Of a stretch of 64,000 nt of DNA, positions 1 to 12,654 are shown one piece after another. How positions within the stretch are numbered: position 1 is the stretch's first letter; every line of letters starts with the position of its first letter. The DNA comes from Valencia hispanica (lineage: Eukaryota > Chordata > Actinopteri > Cyprinodontiformes > Valenciidae): NCBI GenBank assembly GCA_963556495.2, contig OY747710.1:40435000-40498999 (forward strand), in the 5' to 3' direction. The notes below the pieces were generated by a model. It saw only the letters and a list, made by a program, of their open reading frames with translations, ran no database searches and was not told the origin of the DNA. The position numbers and the translations under genes are program-made.

Positions 1-2485
1 GTTCATTTGGTTGAATAGGGCATTACTTAGACCCATATATCAAAATGTCAAAGAAAAAAAAACCTGTGAAGCGTCCAGCCCACATGTTGACCCTGCAACC
101 CTGTAACCTCCTAAGTCATGCTTGTAAAAAGAAAATAAATCCCTTCCAAATGGACAGCTGCCATGGTTTCCAAACAACCCACACAAACAACAGGAAACAG
201 AAGAGGAATCCCATCAGAGAAGCCATGAAAAAAAGAAAGGCATCGACAAGAAACAGGAAATGGGGAGGGGAAAGAAGAGGGAAGAAGGCTGTGCAGTTAA
301 ATCTCCTCATAAATGACTAACAAGGGTTATTTTTCTAGACTAACCAGTCAGAACGATTGGTCCTACACTAGATGACTTGCAGTGGCCGTAAGCCAGCATC
401 CATCTATTTTTAAAATCTTTCTTATTGCAATTCAATACCAACACCAAGGACAGGTCAGGGAATAACACTGACAACAGTTACAGTCACCCGCTTCAGACTT
501 TTTTAAAGTCTCTACAGGAGGAGAGGGACCAGCATCTGCACTGAAGTACATTGACTTCAATCCACTCTCTATTTTGCTTAATATGCCGTAAAATAACCAA
601 ATTTCACCAGCATTACATTATTAGCCACCCAGCGATGGCATTAATGATGATGCACCTACAACAAATATTTTAGAACAGGAGTTTCTGCAAAACTGCAATA
701 ATATATTTCTCCAACACAAAGTTAAATAGGTTAACTTAGCTACCATAACCTAAAGCTGGCATAATTTTTATATTTCTGTCTAGAAGAGTTATCTAACTCG
801 AAACATGTACGTACCTACATGCTTCAATAACTGACATCCTGCACATGCAGACGATGGTTTTTTTGTTTGTTAAAAAGACAGGTAAATTCTAGTACTCTTT
901 ATTTGGATATTGCTTGTTGCTAAATGGACTTGTAAAATATTTTATTACAATTCCAGGTGATCGTGTGGAAACAGCGTACAGAAAAAAGAGTTTTTCTGCT
1001 TCAGAAAAAAGCACATTCACTTGTACATCATAAAAAGTAATCACCGGCGCTTCAGTTACTTTCCGCACAGCCCCCTACCACAATGAGAGCTGTATGAGCA
1101 TAGAGTGGGTCATGTGACAACCTCTCTTTCACTTAAAAATCATTGTAAAGAAAAAAAAGCACTCTCCAAATAAAATAGATTAGATCAGCAAATAAAATAA
1201 AAAATAAATAAATAAAATTAAAATAAAATAGATAAAATCAAAATAAATAGATAGATAAATTAAAACGTAAATGACTTATATTTTCTACAAAAATAGGCAG
1301 CGGATTGTACAAATTAGCTTCTACTAGACCCACAGTTAATATAAAACAACACACAGTACACCACCATCAGGTATTAGAAGAATTCTAGGAATTCCAATAC
1401 TGATGATTTAAAAATGCCTTAATCCTTTAGATTCCACAAAGAATCTTGACAATGTGGCACATGTCCAGTTTTCTAACAGAAATTCCAATTCTGCATTTTC
1501 TATTATAGTTTTGCTCTATTTTTACGGTGCAATTTTTCTCTCTCACACCAATAAAACACACAAAGGACATAATGACACAAAGTAGTGTCTCACCAAAGGA
1601 TTCTTTAAAACTTAGCTGAACAGATCTCCTGATCAAAAGACAGTGACTCTTACTGCTGCTTCAACTGTCTTAAAATCATTCATGAACACGGAAAAGTATA
1701 TTATTGTTTTAAATTTGAACTTTAAAAGTTGGAAAAAGGATCATCATAATTGCATCAACAGGAAGGTTTTTTAAATGTTTTTTTTTGTGTGTCTCAAGTA
1801 TAAATCAAAGGTTAAGGTTAAGAACGAGCAAACATTCCATCACCTCTAACATGAATCCTCTAAAACTTTAAAAAATAAAGCTGACTAAGACATTTTTCAA
1901 GCAAGCATTGTGTGGTTTAAATTGCTAACATAGACGTCTGCCCATCAGTAAGGGTTCAGTCAGATCTCAGTCGTAAGAGTGTTAGATTACATGAGACAAC
2001 ATTTGCATACATTTCCATTTAAATTCTAGAGACTTCCGACAGAACGCTTCTAAAGATCTCAACAGAAATCGCACTAAGAGCAGAAAAGCAAGATTATGAG
2101 TTCCCCACATGTACTCATTGTAAAACGGAGAGTACACCCCCTTCAAAGTTTAGAGTTTCAATATTCTAATTGCGGGTTTCCAGGGTTTGCGTGGTTCATT
2201 AGAAAAGTCTCCATTTCAGTTTACTCCAGGCTTAACAAATAATGACAAGGTGGAATCTGTTGCATGTGTTTTTTTTTGTTTTGTTTTTCTTAAAGCTAGG
2301 TTCACTTCAGAAAATAGTAAAGAGTATGTGATTTACAAATGTTTCCACATTTGGTCATGTTTAAAACACAAACTTCAATGTGTTTGCTGGGGATTTTATG
2401 TAAAAGACCAAGAAAAAACTGTGCATGATTGTGAAGTGAAAGGAAAATGTAATGTGCCATTTGGTGCAATCAGATAATCCATACT
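1..2485. other. Intergenic DNA, no gene recognised
   Basis: A/T-rich sequence without a convincing coding exon on either strand. The short open frames have biased composition and no recognisable domain. A low-complexity A-rich patch built from AAATA units lies at about 1190-1260. The region could hold untranslated sequence of a neighbouring gene lying to the left, but nothing in the bases proves this. Confidence 0.5.
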
Positions 2486-2489
2486 ATGA

Positions 2490-2830
2490 AATTGAAAAGT
2501 GGCAGCATCATGCTGTTGGGGTGCTTTTCTTCTCCCGGGTTCAGCTGGCAAGAGTCGATGGAAATATTGATGAAGCTAATTAAAGGCAGATTTAGGGAGA
2601 AAAACTCAAAGTCTGTGAAAGGCTTTCAGTTAGGCTCATCTTCAGGCTGAACGTACAGCCACCGCTGCAATGGAATGGTGATCCATCGGCTAGAATGGTC
2701 CAGTCAAAGCACAGAACTAAACCCTGCTGACGATTTGTGGCAAATTTTGAAAACTGCTCTACATCCAAGTTGACTGCGCTCGAGTTTTTCTCAATCTGTC
2801 TGTTGGAGACATTCTCCAAAATGCTTGCAG
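2490..2830 (+). mobile_element. Degenerate Tc1-like transposase remnant
   Basis: The stretch around 2500-2520 (GGCAGCATCATGCTGTTGGG) is the nucleotide signature of the central Tc1 transposase block that encodes G-G-S-I-M-L-W-G. The part at 2690-2770 corresponds to the conserved block encoding W-x-S-Q-S-P-D-L-N-P. The reading frame is broken many times and no terminal repeats are obvious, so this is an old dead fragment. The family call rests on word matches to the typical fish Tc1 sequence. Confidence 0.6.
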
Positions 2831-4305
2831 CTTCATCTGCATTGAAAGGCAGCTTTTAAAGTTACACAAAATAATACAAGATAGAAAAATATCAAAGTTT
2901 TCAATTTATCATCATTCAAGATCATTTCTTGGTCAGAAGCAGTGATCTCCTGGAGTCATGTGACTTGGACAGAGGCATAATTGACCTTGGCTCTGTCCCT
3001 CATTTACAAGCAAGGTTTCCCCAAAATACCACAATCCAAGTGTCAAAAACATTAACGGCTAATTGAGAAGTTAGTTATCCTCGTCATATTTAGATTAATC
3101 ACTCATTTAAGCTAAAGCAGAAAATCTCTTTATCTTCATAAATTACTCTGTGTCATTCTAAGGCTCTTACTCAAACCCAACTGTTACATGTCTCTTTTGG
3201 CTGCCAGAAATAAAGACAGCAGTTACAGAACTTGAGGCTTTAGAATGCGTGATTGGATGGGACAGTAACATTAATGTTCTTTTCTGAAAATGGAAAGATG
3301 AGTAAACCACACAAAACAAAACAAAACTAATAGTCAGCAGACTGAAAGAATAGAGTCCCTACTAATGTCTGTCCATTTATCCAGGAAACAGAAAGCGGTG
3401 ACTCTCTTTGTAAATTCTGCATGTGCGTTCAGTTAGGAGTATTAATGTTCCTTGTAAATCTCCAATGCTGTCATACTGTAGTTAAATAGAATAGCAGTGG
3501 AAACAATGACTGCCTGTGACAAGTCATCTCATCGTTTTAAGTGGACACGATGGCTGCATTTAGACTGAACACAGATGTTGGAGTGACCCATCGCGTAACC
3601 AAGGCCCCGTCTGAGCCCCGCTGTGTAAACGGGTTTTTAACGTGGAACAGCCAGGCTCAAGAAACCCAACAGTAAAAAAAAAAGAATGCCCATGGCCCAC
3701 AACTTAGGGTTTAAATCATTCAAAAACGGCCCGGGTGTGACATTCAAGGGCCAGAAAAGTTAAACCATCCAACCTCATAAGTTCACAACCGTTACTGGCA
3801 CTGTAGCTAAACTCAATGGATGAAATGTTGGTGGACAGAAAATAGGGCTGACGTCATTCTTTTTGGTTTCAAATGGACAATATGGTCCTCATCCGATCTC
3901 TTTCCTTGCTAATTATCTGTGTTACATTTTGAGCAGGAGCGTTGTCTCAGTCCTGCGCTTTTTGACCCATAGAAACTGTTATTACTTCAGGTTTTAAATT
4001 AGCTGCACATGTGGGTAAGATACAGAAGCCATGGTGGAGCTCTTATCACAACTTGCACGTTCAGCAAAACGACTTTAGAGGAATTCAGTAAAGGATCATT
4101 AGTAAGAAAAACACAGTAGATTTTTCAACCCTGTGGAGATGTGTTTAATCAAGAGGATAACAAGCAGCAGAGAGCATTAAGATTCTTTTATTACTATATT
4201 TTCTTTTCCTTGCAGTTATTGTTGCATTTTTTCTTTCTTGGCACTCTCAATCTATGCTCTGTGTTTCTTGTTTGTTGTTGGTTTCATGCAAACGTGTTCA
4301 CATGC
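2831..4305. other. Intergenic DNA, nothing recognised
   Basis: No gene, RNA or transposon ends could be recognised in this A/T-rich interval. Confidence 0.45.
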
Positions 4306-4309
4306 CTCA

Positions 4310-4895
4310 ATTTTTTTTTTTTTTTTTTACTTTTTGTCATGTTACAACCACAAATTTCAACATATTTAATTGGGATTTTATGTGGCAGATTAACACAAAT
4401 TCACCTGCTTTTAAAAATAATGGAAAAACATTGTGGCATGCATTTTCATTCATCTATGGCACTGGTAGGAGAACCTGTAAATATGACAACTATGAGTTCA
4501 GCACATCCCAAATCTCCCTATTATGGAACAGAAATTAGAAGGCCACTGTTGATTGCAGAGGTTCACTTTCTGGCTGTGAAGTCGTTCCGACCAAAGCATA
4601 TTGACATGTTAAAATGGTTCAGTCAAAGTCTAAATGTGAATCAGTTTGTAAATCTGTGACAAGATTTAAAAGTTGCTGAAATAAGTTTTACAAAAAAGAA
4701 TAGATAGAAAGTGTGTGCAACTCGGATAAACACATTTCCCAAAAGCATTGCAGCTTTGATAACAGCTTCACACCATTTTTTCACCTATAAGGAAAAAAAA
4801 ATTAACCCCTTTTTTTTTTGGCTTCCCAACTTACAATTATGAGTGATTTTGTGTTGGTCTTTTGTAAAAAATTCAGATTAAAGTACATTGAAAGG
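4310..4895 (+). mobile_element. Internally deleted Tc1-like element
   Basis: The left part at 4335-4400 reads like the common fish Tc1 terminal repeat (TTTTGTCATGTTACAACCAC, then a T-rich segment and TGGGATTTTATGTGGCAGA). A block near 4590-4660 matches the region encoding the last conserved transposase motif. The part at 4840-4895 reads as the reverse complement of the left terminal repeat (GTGTTGGTCTTTTGTAAAAA). Most of the transposase is missing, so this is a deletion derivative. Confidence 0.6.
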
Positions 4896-6664
4896 GATAA
4901 GAACACCTTTTAAAGTCTGTGGTTTTAAGCCCATGTTATTAAAGAGAATCATCACTGGTGCAGCACGTAAACAGCAGCAGCCACTCCACTCCACACCACT
5001 TCTTCCCGATTTTTCTAACAACACAAAATTAGTCAATGGCCGTGTGACAATGACAGCCCTGCTTCCCTGGTTTTACGAGCCAGACACGTACACTACTTCC
5101 TGTTCAGAAGAGGAATCTCTGAAAAAAGCCTGCTGCTAATCATACAGCGCTGTCCAGACATGCCTAAGATAGCTCCAAGCAGTTCTCCATTGTGCGCCTA
5201 GAAGTATGCCCTTACATGTGCCTGCATGTTCTGACTGAAAGGACAAAAGGAGAAGTGGGGAAGAGTGTAGACGTTGTGCACTTGCCAAAGGATGGAAGGA
5301 GCCATTCACGGATGAACTTCTTCTTTTTCATTTCTGATGACTAATTAAATAAATGCTATGAATGAAGGAAGGAATAATGTTCAGGTAGCTGCGACTTTTT
5401 CCTGCATTAACAACAGCTGTATAATCAGCAGAGCTCAGTTTGATGAATGTTTACAGCTGTGATTGAAGTCTTGGCTCAGAGAAAAATCTCAGAAATGGAT
5501 AATTATAGCACAGGGAACTTTGGATGTCAGTACGCACATTTCCCCGGATATGTCAAGCAGGAATTATACGTTGTAAGAGGAGATTAACTACACGGCCATG
5601 AAAGAAGGAACTCGCTTAGGTTTGAAGACCTTGAGTTATAAAAATCTCAAAACTACTCCTGGATTGGGACACGCTTCTCCACGTTTAAAGTTCTTGTTTG
5701 TGTCAAATCGATCGAGCTCTGCTTTTAGCTTCTGCTAATGGTTCCTGATGTCTTGACAAACAAATAATGATAGGGCTAAGCTAAGAACTTGGCAAGTGTT
5801 GGATCTGATTATTTAAACCTGTCAACTTCCCGTCCGACTTTTTTGCATAAATCTTTCAAGCAGGGAGTTCTAAGAAATGCGCTCTGACCATGCCAAGATG
5901 AAGACTGACTCCCGTGCCAAACCACTGGTAGTAAATATTATATTTGCTGGCATTAAGTGCAGCACTTATGCTGCAAAACTCACTCTACTGATTTTTTATA
6001 TCAGCACCGCTGAACAAAGATTTAGATTGAGGAAAGATGCACTATACTGAAGCAATCCACCAAAAAAAAGAAAACAACAAGAAAACCACAAAAAAGAAGA
6101 ATTATGCTCTATATTTGTCTGTCCTGATCTGGGGGCTTTTGGCTCACAAAAAAGAAAATTTGTCTGACGCTACTATGTTTCTAAGTATGCAAGACACAGC
6201 TTAGTGTGTCTTGCATACTTAAGTGTATCGAAATGATGGTTTATGTTTTGTAAAACAAATGAGCAAGGAAAGAGGTGCTCGTATATCTCGGACAAAGAGC
6301 CTACATAGCTAATGTTTTCAGCAGACGTGTTGTGGCTGCACAGAACGTGTGATGTAAAATTGCCAGATTTAACAACATCATAAATCAAAATTAGGTATTT
6401 CCAGGAAGGATTTAAAATAAAGACAAATTCTTGTTTGGAACAGAATGTTTAGGAATTTATGGATGACTTGTGTGATGATAAAAATAAACAAAGCTCTCAG
6501 GAAGGATTTTAGTATGAGTGCAGTGACAGAAACATCAAGGAATGCAAACCCAACTATCAGCTCTCATATTTGGCCTTTTTTAAGCTACGCAAACTTACTC
6601 CATGGTATATAGACACAACCTTGTAATAATCATCAATCAATAAATGCTTTATTTTGGCACTGCA
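4896..6664. other. Intergenic DNA, nothing recognised apart from a hairpin
   Basis: Apart from the perfect hairpin at 6182-6221 nothing was recognised. The open frames present are short and lack domains. Confidence 0.45.
6182..6221. repeat. Perfect 17-bp hairpin with 6-nt loop
   Basis: Bases 6182-6198 (TAAGTATGCAAGACACA) are exactly complementary to 6205-6221, with a six-base loop GCTTAG. Function is unknown. It could be a tiny foldback, a degraded transposon junction or a small-RNA hairpin. Confidence 0.8.
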
Positions 6665-7052
6665 ACAATGCCTTGCAAAAGTATTCACAACCTTTAAACT
6701 TCTCCTACACAGACTTCAATATGCAACACACCCACACAAAGTAGCTTATATTTGTGAAGTGGAAAGAAGACAATGTATGGTTTTTAAGATTTTTCACAGT
6801 AAAAATATACATTTGTAATGAATTGTTTTTTAATCCAATATCCCAAAATAAAATCTAGCACAGTATTGTGCCTTCCAAAGTCACCTAATTAGTTGATAAA
6901 GGCCAAATGATTACTGGGGTTTCCTAGAACATCAATGGACAGCAGCACGGCAACCAAAGAACATGGCAATTTTCACAAGCCATGTAGGAGATGTAGCCAA
7001 CTTGTGGAGGAGGGTAAAAAGGTCCTCGGTGGCAAGGCCCTGGGGGTGGATG

Positions 7053-8945
7053 CAAGGGAGTAGGCTTGATTTTGAGATTGGTGGGGACACATAAGTGCTC
7101 CAAGGTTGTGAAACAATCGGGCTTCTCTCTTGAGCACTAACTGTCACGGCATGATGGTGGGATTTGCCATTTTGATGCCGCTGAAAACTGGCAAGTGCAT
7201 TCTTCCAAATGTTGAATCCCTTTGACGAAAAGGTAGGGTTTGCCTTTTTGGACTGGTCACTTTTCTTTATGGTGTATGTTTTAACTTAGTGAAAACACAG
7301 AACCCACTTGATGGAGGTGCTATAGTGCAGCCATGGATACTGCTTGTACGACAACTCGCTTGGAAATGGAGGGTCCTGTTTGATAGCTGTTGAGCTGGAA
7401 TGTTATTTGGGTCAGGTTGGTTTGGCCTGTCCAGAATATCCACCTGATTACTGCCACTCTCTCTGCTGCTCTCTCCAGGTGGATCAGATTCCTTTGGAAT
7501 CAACCTCCTTATAAATTTGACAACTGTATAGCAACTACTGTAAACACATACACACTAGTAATACATGATGAGGCCTCTTAGATATAAGGCTCTGGTTTTA
7601 AAGCCACATGGGTGAATCATTGTTATTCAGATCATCATCATACTAAAATTGTTTAACCGTGATGTTATATTATGTGTGTGAAGGCTTGTTTTATTCTAAT
7701 GTTTAAACTGTTTTTATCATGTAAAGCACTTTGTGTTGCTGTTTGCATGAAAAGCGCTTTATAAATACATTTGATTTGATCTGTCACAGTGCTGAATGTC
7801 ATGACTAACACATCCAGCATTATTTAACCTCACCTGTGAATTTCCAGCCTCTTTTTCAGCTTCTCCTTCTCCTCTACCTCCTCCAGCCTCTATCATTTCA
7901 TCTACTCCAGGCTCTCCTTCTCTACCTCCTCCAGCCTCTCTCCCTTCATTTGCTCCTGCCTCTCTTCCTCTACCTCCTCTGGTCTCTCCTTCTCCATCTC
8001 TTCCAGCCTATCTGCTGTCTGCCACCTTACAAAAATATGTTGATGCATGACGAACAGATTAGGGATAGAATGATCAGAGTTTGATGGTAAAGTTATTGCC
8101 TGAGCAAAAAAGGCCTTTACTTTCACACTATTATTATGTGTAATTTATTCCCCCAAAAATATGAATACATAAAATCACATGATCATCTAGAATATGAGGT
8201 TTTATTTTATTTACACCATAAATTTTATTTATGTTTTTAAACAGTTGCTCTTTTCTACACGAATACATGAAAATAAGAATAAATGAGAATAAGAATAGAA
8301 AATAACTTTTAAAAAGTGTATCTCTTTGGCATATTCTATTTTAATATTTTAATTTAATTCTAATTTTAAGTAACTTACACTTTGACTCCTAAAGAAGTCT
8401 CTTATATCCACTTTTCTTTTCTTTGACATCCTTCAAATCCTACGGCACACACACGCACACACAAACACACGCTCACACACATGCACACACATGCACACAC
8501 GCACGTATGCACGCACGCACGCACGCAAACAAACAGACACAAACACAAAATGTAAATGGCACCAGTAAAATGCATCTAGCCGAAATGACACAGGCATAAC
8601 AAATGCCAAACGTGTTGACAACTTACACTCACAGATGCCTCTCATCCGGCCCAACTAGCAGTTGTAGCTTGAGACGTTAACAGTTCGACAAGCTTTACCG
8701 CTCTGGGATTAGAAGATGGAATGACAGCGGGGACAGCCAATCACGTGTAACGGCAGCCAATCAGGAAGCGATATTTGGGTTAGAGGCAGGATTTCTAACA
8801 GAGACCGGCTACATGTAACCCTTTGTGTGCCATAATCATTGTCTAAACACTACGGATAGCTGTTGTATTGATAGTGACGACACAGTAGCGGCTGAATATT
8901 GGTAGGGACGTGTCCCTACCGTCCCTACCCAATTCTACGCCCTAT
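7053..8945. mobile_element. hAT-like non-autonomous element inserted in the LINE
   Basis: The LINE sequence GGTGGATG occurs on both sides (7045-7052 and 8946-8953) and then continues as GAGATTCGCCC, so the 1.89 kb between is an insertion with an apparent 8-bp target duplication. The left end starts CAAGGGAGTAG. The right end, read on the other strand, starts ATAGGGCGTAG, which gives short imperfect inverted ends as in hAT elements. No transposase was found inside. It contains a CA/CGCA microsatellite (8441-8530) and, at 7705-7775, a segment resembling the common fish retroposon 3' tail (GTAAAGCACTTTGTGTTGCT). Confidence 0.7.
8441..8530. repeat. CA / CGCA microsatellite
   Basis: Imperfect (CA)n with interspersed ACGC units. 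Open frames across it are composition artefacts. Confidence 0.9.
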
Positions 8946-10860
8946 GGTGGATGAGATTCGCCCAGAGTTCCTTAAGGCTCTGGATGTTGTGGGGCGGTGT
9001 TGATTAACGTGCCTCTGCAGTAATGCGTGGACATTGGTAGCAGTTTGCTTGCACTGGCAGACTGCAGTGGTGGTCCCCCTATTTCAAAAAGGGGACCGCA
9101 GAATGTGTTCCAACTATAGGGGGATCACACATCTGAACCTGCCTGGTAAGGTCTATTCAAGGGTTCTTGAGCGGAAGTTCTGATCAATAATCGAATCTCA
9201 GATTCAGGAGGCACAATGTGGTTTTCATTGTGGCCGTGGAACACTGGACCAGCTCTAGACCCTAAGGAGGGTCCTGGAGGGTGCATGGGAGTTCGCCCAG
9301 CCGGTCTACGATGTGTTTTGTAGACTTGAAGAAGGCATTAGACTGTGTCCCTCAGGGAGTCCTGTGGGGGTACTCTGGGAGTATGGGGTACCAGGCCCCT
9401 TGATATGGGCTGTTAGGTCCCTGTACGAACAGTGTCAGAACTTGATTCGCATTGTTGGCAACAAGTCAGGTTTGTTTCCGGTGGGAGTTGCACTCCGCCA
9501 ATGTTGCCTTTTTTTACTTTTATGGACAGGATTTCCAGGCTCAGCCATGGTGTTAAGGGGATCAGTTTTGATGGCCTAAGGATCAGGTCTCTGGTTTTTG
9601 CAGATGACGTGGTCCTGTTTGCTTCATCAGACCGTCATCAAAAACAGCTTTCTCTGGAGCAGTTTGCAGCTGAGTGTGAAACACTGGGATGAGAATCAGC
9701 ACCTCCAAATCCGAGGCTACGGTCTTGAGCCGGAAAAGGGTAGAGTGCCTTCTCCGGGTTGGAGACAAGGTCCTTCCCCAAGTTGAGGAGTTTAAGCATC
9801 TGTGGAAAAATGGAACTGGAGTTTGGTAGACATGTTGGTGTGGCATCTGCAGTGATCTGAGCACTGTACTGGTCCGTTGTGGTGAAGAGAGAGCTGAGCC
9901 GACAGGCGAAGCTCTCGATTTACTGGTCAATCTACGTTCCTTCCCTTATCTATGGTCAGAAGCTTTAGGTAGTGACTGAAAGAATGAGGTTACTTTTACA
10001 AGCAGCTTAAATTAGTTTCCTCTGTAGAGTGTCCAGGCTCTCCCTTAGAGATAGGGTGAGGGACTCAGAGCAGAGGCGCTGCTGCTCCAAATCAAGAGGA
10101 GTCAATTGAGGTGGTTCGGGCATCTGGTTAGGATGCCTCCTGGAAGCCTCCCTGGTGAGGTGTTCTGGGCATGTCCCACTGGGAGGAAACCCAGAGATAG
10201 ACCCAGGACACGACGTAGGGACTGTGTTTCTTGGCTGGCCTTGGAATGCCTTGGGATTCCCCCCGAGGTGCTGGCCAAAGTGGCTGGAGAAAGGGACCTC
10301 TGGGTCTCCCTGCTTAAGCTGATGGCCCCACAACCCCATCCCAGATAAGCGGAAGAAAATGGATGGAAAAAATTTTTTTTGCATCAACCTGGACTGGTCA
10401 TTCTTAAAGGAAAGCATAGTGGTGGTGGTATCAGGCTGTGGGGATGCCTTTCTTCATTCAGGATGGTTTAAAATTGGTCTGTGTTCAAGAGAAGGTGAAT
10501 GGAGCTCAAAACAAGTTTCATCTTCCAGCAGAACAATCTAAACATATACCCATAGCTACATTAGAATGACTTTGATCAACGCATAATGATGTATTAGAAT
10601 TACCTAGTCAAAATCCAGACCCTTAAATGAATTCAGAATCTGTGCCAAGACTTCAACACATTCAATCTGACTGATCTTGAGAGATTTTGCAAAGACTGAT
10701 TTGAAAAAAACTGTTCAGTCTCATCTACACTACCTTATGTTGATCGATCACTAACAATCTGACTACAATGCACTGTAGTTTGTGGTTGTGGTGAGAAAAA
10801 GTAGAAATTTTGAAAAAGGTGTTTGCATACTTTTGCAAGTAACTGCAAAGTCTAGTAGAA

Positions 10861-11890
10861 CTACAGCCAATCCAATATAATTCTCCTGGCAAAGAAGAAT
10901 ATAGTCACTTCATTATATTTGTTGTAATAAACATTAGACTGTCATGTTTTTTTTCAAATCAATGTTTTAGAAATATTATTTTCACTGCTTAATACTCAAT
11001 GGTTTCAGTCTCTGTAACTGAGCCTTGACAACTGTTGACACAACGTAGCTACTGTTGCTTTACTTAGCATTACAGAATCCATCATGATAAGCTTAAAGTT
11101 GTTCAGCAAGTTGTGCAGTCCAGTCCCTCTGGCTGGTACTCAACAGCTACTTTTCTCCTACCGCTGGGTTTTAGGATAATTCATCTCCCGTACTACGTGA
11201 TCCTGCTTTTTTATCTTTGAGCTCACACGTGCTCATCGGCCAAGCCGCAGCTGACGCCAAAGAGCTTCTGTAGGCAAAGAAAACACTGCCTCCCATTACT
11301 TTCCTCTTGTGCAGGCAGCATTGTCCCACAGCTATGCCTGCCTGCCTGCCTTCCCCCAGAAGTCAATCTGTTTCTGATTATGTGTGATCATCCTTAAGCT
11401 TGCCAGAAACATTTCAGACTCAAGACTCCTTTTTTTTTTCAAGGAACCTGGACGGCATTCAATGTAAATGTCATTGTAGCTTGTCAAAGCCATTGTTAAT
11501 TATGATGATAGGAGCTAATGATGTTGACATTAAATTTTTTAATATAATTTCTTACTTTAAAATTTGTGCAAGTATTATAATGACATCGGACTGTGCCTAT
11601 TCGAAATTTGCTGGTGCAAGCTGGTGCATGCTGACAGTGTTAATTTAATTATTTAATCCAACTATGTTGGATTTTAGAACAGTTAGAAACAGGTGAGGTT
11701 CTCAGAATGTGTATTAAATTAACATCCTCTAAAAACCTTAGCTTGAATTTTTAACTGCTGTCACGCTGCTTCTTTTCTTACCACACGCGTTGCAAGGTCT
11801 ATAAACACTTTCTATGAAGTCCAGACTTGGAGAATGTATCTTTCGCCCTGGCAGCACCTGTCTCCCTACTCTCCTCTTTCTGATCACCCC
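10861..11890. other. Intergenic DNA, nothing recognised
   Basis: No coding exon, RNA or repeat ends recognised. A small CTGC/CCTG-rich patch (11336-11352) is the only low-complexity feature. Confidence 0.45.
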
Positions 11891-11891
11891 A

Positions 11892-12140
11892 TCATGGAGT
11901 CTTCATATTATGTGTTATGATTGCTTTTAGATGTTTAATGATGTTTATGGTGTTACCGCAATACCTCACAGTCTTCCTACACTTGGCACATACTGCATCA
12001 TTGCTGTTTGTGGTGCTAAAGTAGCTCCACACTACTGCGTTTGCATTCTGCCATAGTACATCCGCTAACTGACACCACGGGCTGGGATAGCTGTGGTGTC
12101 TGTGAGGAGAGAGAAGCAACATAGGCACTTTTTTAACCAC
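11892..12140 (-). pseudogene. BED-type zinc finger fragment of a hAT-like transposase
   Basis: An 82-residue open frame shows the BED finger layout: an aromatic pair W-S-Y-F, then C-A-K-C, then G-N-T-I-N-I-I-K-H-L, with a closing histidine. That is the W-x-x-F ... C-x2-C ... N-x-x-x-H-L-x-x-H pattern seen at the N-terminus of many hAT transposases. The frame stops shortly after the finger and no catalytic domain follows within reach. I read it as a transposon-derived relic rather than a host BED gene, although a single host exon is not formally excluded. Confidence 0.6.
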
Positions 12141-12654
12141 TTCGACAATGATACAAAATCAGAAAAGAAGCGCTAGTGGCAAATTAAGGTGACTGAATCT
12201 TTCATCGGTGTAGACGGAGCGTCTGCATAGTGAATCATGAGGTTAGGTAATGTTATTATTTGGTCATTGTTTTCACTTTGGCATAGCTCTTATGCATTTG
12301 CAGCAGAGAAAGATATGTGGTGTCTTTCGCAATACTCATGTTAGAGACACCAATTCTGCAGGAGCTTGACTTAGCTGCAGGTAACATTAAAAATGGTACA
12401 GTATTAGGTATTTAGAACGAAAGCAATGTGACAAAGATATAGGGATGAGTCATAGCTCACTGCAAGAAGACGAAATTCATCAAAGAAAGATCTATCATCT
12501 CAAAAATACCTCTACCAATGCGAGGCTTTAAAGAACTTTGTAATTGGTTTCGTGTCCTTTGAAGAAGATTTTGTGGGGCTTATGTCATGTGTTTACAGTA
12601 TTCATAAAATAAATAGGTAATAAATAGGTAAAGGAGAAGATGACCGTGGCACGT

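Larger units (their letters stand above)
7017..10357 (+). mobile_element. 5'-truncated LINE, reverse transcriptase pseudogene, split by a hAT-like element
   Basis: After removal of 7053-8945 the pieces join into a degraded non-LTR reverse transcriptase. The order is L-G-G-K-A-x-G-V-D-E-I-R-P-E, then F-K-K-G-D-R-R-x-C-S-N-Y-R-G-I at about 9090-9130, then F-A-D-D-V-V at 9597-9614, which carries the catalytic aspartates, then the C-terminal W-F-G-H-L-V-R-M block at about 10110. The 3' end at 10340-10365 is GATAAGCGGAAGAAAATGGA, a tail typical of this fish LINE type, which often grows into GGAT microsatellites. No endonuclease domain is present, so the copy is 5' truncated. Frameshifts and stops show it is dead. 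I did not assign a clade. Confidence 0.85.
6665..10860 (+). mobile_element. Tc1-like element split by nested insertions
   Basis: The left end at about 6670-6700 (CCTTGCAAAAGTATTCACAA) is a fish Tc1 terminal repeat. The piece at 6955-7015 follows the Tc1 transposase block that encodes S-H-V-G-D-x-A-N-x-W. Homology then stops and resumes at about 10380 with the G-G-G block and continues through the C-terminal transposase region to an inverted end at about 10815-10845 (GCATACTTTTGCAAGTAACT). The interruption is filled by a LINE that itself contains a hAT-like element. About 130 bases of the transposase middle appear to be missing. All frames are broken. Confidence 0.7.

Noticed and set aside
4141..4659. 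172-residue open frame
   Set aside because: Phe-rich low-complexity N-terminus running into Tc1-derived sequence; no coherent domain.
10007..10417. 136-residue minus-strand frame
   Set aside because: Antisense shadow of the LINE C-terminal region.
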